Source: Sphingobium sp. YR768
Lineage (GTDB): Bacteria; Pseudomonadota; Alphaproteobacteria; Sphingomonadales; Sphingomonadaceae
Assembly (NCBI RefSeq): GCF_900111125.1
Contig: NZ_FOGE01000014.1
Location: 1 to 64,000 of the forward strand
Direction: 5' to 3'
DNA: 64,000 nt
Both the position numbers and the translations under genes were made by a program. Positions 59,337 through 64,000 of the stretch are shown here, one piece after another. Below the pieces are notes generated by a model that had not been told where the DNA came from, did not search any database, and saw only the letters and a program-made list of their open reading frames with translations. The stretch's first letter is position 1. Every line of letters begins with the position of its first letter.

Positions 59337-60145
59337 TGGTAGATCCCGTCGATCATGCAGGATCGAAAATGGCCAAAGCACTGACCTTTCCCGAATTGCT
59401 GATGCGGACCGCCAGGCAGAAAATCGACGCCGCCAAGGCTCGGAACGCAACAGATGGCGGCGCGGAAAAACCCAAAGAGGTCATTCTTGCCGCTTGCAAA
59501 GCGATCGCCGATCATCTGGTCGAAGACGGCTTTGCCTTTCGGAAAAGCGGCCCCGATCTGATCCGCAAAGCGGGCGACCTGACATTCCGCATCCATTTTC
59601 AGTCGGACCGCAATAATGTCGCGGGTCGACGGGCCGCGATATGGATTCACGCCGTCGCAAGTTCGGACCATTTGGCGGAGTGGCGCCTCGCCCATCCCCT
59701 GCCATGGAATGGTGCGGGCAAAGCCAGTCTGGGCATGATATCAGGCGGCCAGATTGGCAATCTTCTGCATCACCCCAAGTGGATGGAATGGGATTTCGCC
59801 AATCCTCACAAACGCCAGCACCGCATCAACGATGCGGCAGCGACCATCAGGGCCATTATCCTGCCTTTCTTCGCATTATTTGATAGGCCCGCACTCGCCG
59901 TCGACACGCTTCTTCAGCGCCCCGCCTTGAGGCAAACCTCCATCATAGAATATGCGTTCGCGATGCTTGGCCGTGATGCGGCTATGGCGGCCATGCACGA
60001 CTATCTTGCGGCCAACCCTGTCATTCAGTCGCGCTACAAGACAGCCCTTGCCCATGCCCGCAGCCATGGCCCCGCGCACCATGCGGGCGACATGGCGCAG
60101 GAATTGGCTGCAATCACCCTTCTGCACAGGCTTGATCAGCCATAG
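59336..60145 (+). CDS. Unknown protein coupled to the lipase-like gene
   Basis: A 269-residue protein from ATG 59336 (TAATG overlap with the previous stop). An early hydrophilic part leads into AIADHLVEDGFAFRKSGPDLIRKAGDLTFRIHFQSDRNNVAGRRAAIWIHAVASSDHLAEWR, loosely like the DUF4304-type pattern of small immunity-like or accessory proteins. The rest is helical (RINDAAATIRAIILPFFALFDRP, IEYAFAMLGRDAAMAAMHDYLA). There is no signal peptide. I cannot assign a function. A conserved-sounding LSKSG-type domain plus the DUF2185-like gene two positions upstream makes this cluster look like a module of related immunity/accessory domains. Confidence 0.5.
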   Translation: MVDPVDHAGSKMAKALTFPELLMRTARQKIDAAKARNATDGGAEKPKEVILAACKAIADHLVEDGFAFRKSGPDLIRKAGDLTFRIHFQSDRNNVAGRRAAIWIHAVASSDHLAEWRLAHPLPWNGAGKASLGMISGGQIGNLLHHPKWMEWDFANPHKRQHRINDAAATIRAIILPFFALFDRPALAVDTLLQRPALRQTSIIEYAFAMLGRDAAMAAMHDYLAANPVIQSRYKTALAHARSHGPAHHAGDMAQELAAITLLHRLDQP

Positions 60146-60242
60146 GGTCACCCCCCCTCCCACCCCACGCCATTCTCTGCTACACAGCGTCATCCCAGAA
60201 AAAAGGTCGCATCTCTTCCACAACGGTCAAGGAACAGATGTC

Positions 60243-61487
60243 GTGCATAAAATTCTGACTTCGCGCCCCGCTCGCGTCGCGCTTCTTGTCGCATCCCTCA
60301 CCCTTCTCGCCGTGCCGTCCACCAGCCAGCAGGCGTCAGGCCCGGTCGCCCGCTACACCATCGACGCAGGCACCATGTCCGGCATGGCGGCCATGGGCGG
60401 CGGAGGCGGCGGCATGGGCGCCGCCATGGGCATGATGATGGGCGGCCGCGGCACGCAGGCCATGCATGAACTGGTGCTGCGCCTCGGTTCCACCCGCGCG
60501 CCCGCCAGCGGCGCGCCGGCCGCCGATCATTTCCTGCCCGTCGGCGTCGGCCTTGGCGCCTCCGTCCCGCTCGTCACCCCGCGCATCGTCCCCAGCGAGG
60601 AACAGGCCATCCCCGGCGAAAAGCCCAAGGGCCGCCTGCTTCTCTACTGGGGCTGCGGCGCCACGCCCGGCCCCGGCCAGCCGATCGTCATCGATTTCGC
60701 GAAAGTCGCTAAAGGCCAGATGCCCCCCGGCCTCTACATGACCGGTGCCGCCATCCCGCAGGAATGGCAGGTCCGCGCCTCCAACAGCAAAACCTATGGC
60801 GACTGGCCCAATGGCCAGACGCGCAAGATGGTCCCCGCCAACGCGTCCCTGCTGGGCGACCACCGCATCGGCGGCAATTACAGCCCCGACATCGCCTTCA
60901 ATCTGAAACAGGATTTCATGCCCACCATCACCGGTCGCGCCAGTCCGGGCGCGGGCGGCGCTACGGAGCTTAGCTGGAACGCGCTGCCACAGGCGACCGG
61001 CTATTATGCCTGGGTGTTCGGCGCGAAGGAAAATGGCGATATGGTCTGGTGGGCCTCCTCCGCCAGTCAGGCCTTTGGCGGCCCGGTCTGGGACTGGATC
61101 TCCCCAGCCTCGGTGCAGAAGCTCATCGGGCAGAAAATCGTCATGCCGCCCAGCCAGACAAGCTGCACCGTCCCCGCCGCCGTGGGGCAAGCGGGCGAGG
61201 ACATGCTGATGGGCAGCCTCTACGCCTATGGCCCGGAAGCCAACTTCGCCTATCCGCCGCGCCCCGCCGATCCCAAGATCGCCTGGAAGCCCGAATGGAT
61301 CGCCCGCGTCCGCTATCGCGCCAACACGATGTGGATGCTGAACGGCCCGGATATGGGCGCAATGATGGGCGAAGCCAGCGATGACGAAGCCGATGCGGGC
61401 GACGCCCCCGCCCAGCCGAAGAAAAAGAAAAAATGCGGCGGCGGCCTCGGCGGCATGCTGAGCGGCGCCATGGGCGTGGGCTGTTAG
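60243..61487 (+). CDS. Exported unknown protein with Gly/Met-rich start and Lys-Cys tail
   Basis: A 414-residue protein from GTG 60243, with AAGGAACA as ribosome site. A signal peptide (VALLVASLTLLAVPSTS) is followed by a Gly/Met-rich segment (SGMAAMGGGGGGMGAAMGMMMGG), two or three beta-rich domains (ELVLRLGSTRAP, FNLKQDFMPTITGRAS, GYYAWVFGAKENGDMVWWASSA), and a striking end: PKKKKKCGGGLGGMLSGAMGVGC. The lysine run followed by a Gly-rich hydrophobic tail with cysteines resembles a membrane-retention or processing signal. I do not recognise the family; related proteins in sphingomonads are annotated only as hypothetical. It is transcribed with the cluster but separated by 97 bases. Confidence 0.7.
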   Translation: MHKILTSRPARVALLVASLTLLAVPSTSQQASGPVARYTIDAGTMSGMAAMGGGGGGMGAAMGMMMGGRGTQAMHELVLRLGSTRAPASGAPAADHFLPVGVGLGASVPLVTPRIVPSEEQAIPGEKPKGRLLLYWGCGATPGPGQPIVIDFAKVAKGQMPPGLYMTGAAIPQEWQVRASNSKTYGDWPNGQTRKMVPANASLLGDHRIGGNYSPDIAFNLKQDFMPTITGRASPGAGGATELSWNALPQATGYYAWVFGAKENGDMVWWASSASQAFGGPVWDWISPASVQKLIGQKIVMPPSQTSCTVPAAVGQAGEDMLMGSLYAYGPEANFAYPPRPADPKIAWKPEWIARVRYRANTMWMLNGPDMGAMMGEASDDEADAGDAPAQPKKKKKCGGGLGGMLSGAMGVGC

Positions 61488-61500
61488 TCGTATAAGCAAC

Positions 61501-61523
61501 GTGCTCCTGCGCAGGCAGGAACC
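61501..61523. repeat. Degenerate half copy of the double-hairpin repeat
   Basis: GTGCTCCTGCGCAGGCAGGA matches the left arm of the 66-bp element with a changed loop. It lies 13 bases after the stop of the preceding gene. Confidence 0.6.
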
Positions 61524-61578
61524 CGGTTGCGACCTTTCAACCGCGCTCGCACCTGGCGCATTGAGCCTTAGATAAGAC

Positions 61579-61638
61579 CCGTTCGCCCTGAGCCTGTCGA
61601 AGGGCGCGCGTGCCCTTCGACAGGCTCAGGGCGAACGG
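61579..61638. repeat. Perfect 27-bp inverted repeat (CCGTTCGCCCTGAGCCTGTCGAAGGGC)
   Basis: The left arm 61579-61605 and right arm 61612-61638 are exact reverse complements with a 6-base spacer. Its outer half matches the ends of the element at 23152-23258. It lies between the unknown gene and the glutathione transferase gene. Confidence 0.88.
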
Positions 61639-61725
61639 ACGTCAAAGACATTCCGATGGACCGTGAGTTGCGCCGGGCTGCAAGCCGCGCCACCTTGCCG
61701 CCATCCCGATTCAGGAGAGCGCCCG

Positions 61726-62355
61726 ATGACCCTCGACCTCGTCTTCTACACAAACCCCATGTCGCGCGGACAGATTGCCCGCTGGATGCTGGAGGAGGTC
61801 GGCGAAGTCTATGAAACGGTGCTGCTCGGCTATGGCACGACGATGAAGGCGGCCGACTATCGCGCCATCAACCCGATGGGCAAGGTGCCCGCCATCGTCC
61901 ATCGGGGGAAGGTCGTCACCGAATGCGCCGCCATCTGCGCCTATCTGGCCGATGCCTTTCCCGCCGCCAATCTCGCCCCGCCGGTCGACCAGCGCCATGC
62001 TTATTATCGCTGGCTCTTCTTCGCCGCCGGCCCGGTCGAAGCCGCCGTCACCAACAAGGCGCTGGGCTTCGTCCTTCCCGAAGGGCGCGAGCGCACCGCT
62101 GGCTATGGCAGTTTCGACGATACGATCGACGCGCTGGAAAGCGCGGTTTCAGGCGACGGCTGGATTTGCGGCGATCAGTTCACCGCCGCGGACGTCTATG
62201 TCGGGTCGCAGATCGATTGGGGCCTGATGTTCAAATCCATCCCCACCCGCCCCGCCTTCGAAGCCTATGCCGCCCGCCTGCGCGCCCGCCCCGCCTATCA
62301 GCGGCAGAAAGAAATCGACGGCGCCCTGATCGCCGAAATGCAGAAACAGGGCTGA
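61726..62355 (+). CDS. Glutathione S-transferase family protein
   Basis: A 209-residue protein from ATG 61726, with AGGAGAG as ribosome site about eight bases upstream. N-terminal thioredoxin-like domain with INPMGKVPAIVHRG (cis-proline) and ECAAICAYLADAFP (the glutathione-binding Glu-Ser/Cys type motif), then the helical C-domain (YYRWLFFAAGPVEAAVTNKALGF, DQFTAADVYVGSQIDWGL). The C-domain N-cap box (FTAADVYVGS) is typical. The protein resembles bacterial glutathione transferases of the beta/theta-like group. No operon partner; converges with the Bax inhibitor gene. Confidence 0.88.
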   Translation: MTLDLVFYTNPMSRGQIARWMLEEVGEVYETVLLGYGTTMKAADYRAINPMGKVPAIVHRGKVVTECAAICAYLADAFPAANLAPPVDQRHAYYRWLFFAAGPVEAAVTNKALGFVLPEGRERTAGYGSFDDTIDALESAVSGDGWICGDQFTAADVYVGSQIDWGLMFKSIPTRPAFEAYAARLRARPAYQRQKEIDGALIAEMQKQG

Positions 62356-62368
62356 TCCCCGGCACCAC

Positions 62369-62393
62369 GTGCTCCTGCGAAGGCAGGAGCCCA
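62369..62393. repeat. Half copy of the double-hairpin repeat
   Basis: The 25-base left arm with one change in the loop (GAAG instead of GAAA), 13 bases after the glutathione transferase stop. Confidence 0.75.
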
Positions 62394-62447
62394 GTCCAGA
62401 CCTTCGCGCCATATCCCGGCAGACGCGGCAACACCCAGCACAATAAC

Positions 62448-62483
62448 AAAAAAGGCCCGGCGGATCGCTCCACCGGGCCTTTC
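62448..62483 (-). terminator. Terminator of the Bax-inhibitor-like gene
   Basis: On the minus strand: AAAGGCCCGGTGGA..GCCGGGCCTTT with a loop, followed by TTTGTTATTG; it lies 25 bases beyond the stop of the Bax-inhibitor-like gene. It may also serve the plus-strand gst transcript. Confidence 0.85.
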
Positions 62484-62507
62484 CCATTTCGCTCTCGCGC
62501 CTGTCGA

Positions 62508-63242
62508 TCAGCGACGATCGCCGAACAGGCGCAGCAGGAACATGAACATGTTGATGAAGTCGAGATAGAGGTTCAGCGCCCCCATCACCACCGACTTGCC
62601 CATCATGTCGGTGCCCGCGACCTGCGCATAGATGCCCTTGATCTTCTGCGTGTCATAGGCGGTCAGACCGGCGAAGATCAGCACGCCCAGCGCGCTGATC
62701 ACCAGGCTCATCAGCCCCGACTGGAAGAAAAGATTGATCAGGCTGGCCACGAACAGGCCGACCACACCCATGATCAGGAAGGTGCCGAAGCCCGACAGAT
62801 CCTTCTTGGTGGTATAGCCCCACAGGCTCAGCCCCGCAAAGGCTGCCGCCGTCGCGAAGAAGGTCTGCGCGATCGACATCTGCGTATAGACCAGGAAGAT
62901 CGACGACATCGACAGGCCCATCACTGCGGCAAAGGCCCAGAACAGCATCTGCATCGTCGCCGTCGACAGGCGGGCGATGCCGAAACTCATCACCATGACG
63001 AACGCCAGCGGCGCGAACATCAGGACATATTTCAGAATGCCGGGACCAGCGAGGATCTGCAACGCCAACCCGCTCGACGCGAACAGCATCGCGACGACGC
63101 CGGTCAGCAGCACGCCGCTCGCCATATAATTATAGACCGACAGCATATAGCGGCGCAGCCCGGCGTCGAAAGCCTCGCCGCGCGCGGCAGAGGCGCCGCC
63201 AAAGCCCGCAATGTCGGAACGGGGATCGGACCAGTTGGCCAT
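62508..63242 (-). CDS. Bax inhibitor-1/YccA-family membrane protein
   Basis: A 244-residue integral membrane protein with seven hydrophobic segments and an aspartate in a later helix (LTAYDTQKI) conserved in the TMBIM/BI-1 family. Segments: VYNYMASGVLLTGVVAML, ILKYVLMFAPLAFVMVMSF, TATMQMLFWAFAAVMGLSM, FFATAAAFAGLSLWGYTT, FGTFLIMGVVGLFVASLINLFF, MSLVISALGVLIFAGLTAY, and MGALNLYLDFINMFMFLLRLF. ATG 63242 is chosen because AAGGAGAAG lies just upstream. Family members act as pH-sensitive Ca2+ leaks or protease modulators in bacteria; a specific role is not evident. Confidence 0.93.
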   Translation of the reverse strand: MANWSDPRSDIAGFGGASAARGEAFDAGLRRYMLSVYNYMASGVLLTGVVAMLFASSGLALQILAGPGILKYVLMFAPLAFVMVMSFGIARLSTATMQMLFWAFAAVMGLSMSSIFLVYTQMSIAQTFFATAAAFAGLSLWGYTTKKDLSGFGTFLIMGVVGLFVASLINLFFQSGLMSLVISALGVLIFAGLTAYDTQKIKGIYAQVAGTDMMGKSVVMGALNLYLDFINMFMFLLRLFGDRR

Positions 63243-63546
63243 GAAATTCTTCTCCTTCACCGGCATCTCTCTCGCCGGCATTCCCCATTATCGGCGCAAC
63301 CGCGCTTCACTTCAAGCCAAACCCGCATCCTGAACGCTTCGTCACGAAGCGGACAGGCAAAGACATCGCATTCGGCTTGGGGCGAGGCATGGAAAGCAAG
63401 CCACGAAAAACACGCAAACCCACCCCCACCACACCGTCATCCCCGCGCAGGCGGGAATCCATCTCGCCCCACTGCACCTTGCCGTCAGACTGAGGGATAG
63501 GCTCGCGATTTCGCGGACATGACGACAAGGGGGTGATTAGCGGACG
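63243..63546. other. Intergenic region with repeat fragments
   Basis: About 300 bases without a supported gene. A repeat-like piece (CCGTCATCCCCGCGCAGGCGGGAATCC, near 63432-63458) is a common intergenic palindrome half in related genomes. The promoter of the Bax-inhibitor-like gene must lie near 63250-63330. No terminator for the gene at 63547 is clear. Confidence 0.5.
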
Positions 63547-63855
63547 TTATGCGCGGGCGTGAAGAACCATCCCAACGGGCAGTGTCAGCAATAGAAATGC
63601 AGCAAGGCCGGTAAATGCCACGAACCAATTTCCTCCGGCCATGCCTAAGATGATCGGCAACCCAACGAGCATCACAACAATTTGGGAGTAAAATAAAATC
63701 AACAAATAAGATTGGGAATTTAACTCTGAAATCTGTCGCGCGTCGCAGGCCCTGCATCTTGCTATACATCTGCGTCGCAGACTTCCGAGCGCACCAACCC
63801 GCGCAGATTTTTCGCCGCATGATGCGCATCTAGCATTAACGCTCAGACCTAACAT
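63547..63855 (-). CDS. Small zinc-ribbon membrane protein
   Basis: A 102-residue protein from ATG 63855. The cytoplasmic part ARCASCGEKSARVGALGSLRRRCIARCRACDARQISELN contains two CxxC pairs that could bind one zinc, followed by two membrane helices (YLLILFYSQIVVMLVGLPIIL and WFVAFTGLAAFLLLTLPVGMVL). The family is not one I can name. The hydrophobic part is locally AT-rich. The longer frame to 63888 is less likely. Confidence 0.6.
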   Translation of the reverse strand: MLGLSVNARCASCGEKSARVGALGSLRRRCIARCRACDARQISELNSQSYLLILFYSQIVVMLVGLPIILGMAGGNWFVAFTGLAAFLLLTLPVGMVLHARA

Positions 63856-64000
63856 ACACGAACTCCTACCTGTGTGAAACCTTGTCACACCGGATATCGA
63901 CTGTCCACAGATGGTCGTTTTTACCCGTCATGCCAACGAAAGCTGGCATCTCAGGCGGAGGCGCGCTGTAATTGACGAGGTGCTGTTCCAGCCTCATCTC
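63856..64000. other. Window end, fragment of a dispersed repeat
   Basis: GGTCGTTTTTACCCGTCATGCCAACGAAAGCTGGCATCTCAG (about 63913-63953) resembles the segment at 27291-27330, so it is a copy of the same intergenic element. No gene is visible before the window ends. Confidence 0.5.

Noticed and set aside
1..64000. CRISPR arrays, tRNA/rRNA genes, IS elements, prophage
   Set aside because: No regularly spaced direct repeats, no cloverleaf-like sequence in the gaps, and no transposase, integrase or phage protein was found.

Overview
The window reads as ordinary chromosome of a sphingomonad (Alphaproteobacteria, Sphingomonadaceae; Sphingobium or Sphingomonas type). This is inferred from the high GC content and codon use, a GcrA and a TrcR/DUF1013 cell-cycle regulator, an F0 ATP synthase operon in the order atpI-a-c-b'-b, separate ParE and RimO genes, a large TonB-dependent receptor, a short-form ArgC, and many dispersed palindromes of the kind common in these genomes. 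No tRNA or rRNA gene, CRISPR array, insertion sequence, transposase, phage gene or plasmid function was seen.

Layout. 1-3.1 kb: 3' end of a UDP-glucose dehydrogenase gene with a small coupled membrane peptide, a long palindrome, a YadH-type ABC permease, GcrA and an outer-membrane barrel. 3.3-7 kb: parE, a repeat element, a two-domain serine hydrolase and a SpoIIAA-like protein. 7.3-10.7 kb: a large autotransporter with an unusually AT-rich upstream region. 10.7-20.4 kb: a long minus-strand run (LysR, apaG, metZ, threonine dehydratase, hemerythrin, leuB, recO, aldehyde dehydrogenase, uvrC). 20.6-23.1 kb: a zinc alcohol dehydrogenase behind a clear inverted-repeat operator, and an exported M20 peptidase. 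23.3-26.5 kb: the F0 operon, divergent from a small ArsR-type repressor whose start abuts a perfect palindrome. 26.5-31.2 kb: a YdbH-YnbE-YdbL envelope lipid-homeostasis operon. 31.3-38.7 kb: radC, an NlpD-like LysM/M23 lipoprotein overlapping a 2TM-RCK potassium channel, a TonB-dependent receptor and rimO. 38.7-48.9 kb: lipoproteins, leucyl aminopeptidase, a MarR-NlpC/P60-argC overlapping cluster, a sorbosone-dehydrogenase-like protein, a DUF815 ATPase, tsaC and msrA. 48.9-55 kb: fadD, trcR, a GT4 glycosyltransferase with a metallophosphoesterase (best read as an Agt-PlcP lipid-remodelling pair) and a quinone oxidoreductase. 55-64 kb: DUF1192, clpA, a four-gene plus-strand cluster of poorly known proteins including an Imm33/DUF2185-like protein and a lipase-like hydrolase, a glutathione transferase, a Bax-inhibitor-1 family protein and a zinc-ribbon membrane protein.

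How genes work together. Several tight overlaps (ATGA, GTGA, TGATG, TAATG) mark translational units: ydbH-ynbE-ydbL, apaG-lysR, threonine dehydratase-metZ, nlpD-like-channel, nlpC-argC, and the 58.0-60.1 kb cluster. Envelope biology dominates: outer-membrane lipid transport, peptidoglycan hydrolase control, autotransport, TonB uptake and a probable phosphate-sparing glycolipid switch.

The most interesting non-coding signal is a 66-bp element made of two GAAA/TTTC-loop hairpins in opposite orientation. It occurs in three full and three half or degenerate copies, nearly all at gene 3' ends, and one copy has been fused in frame to the 5' end of the serine hydrolase ORF. Functions are called from motifs and remembered family features; no database search was possible.
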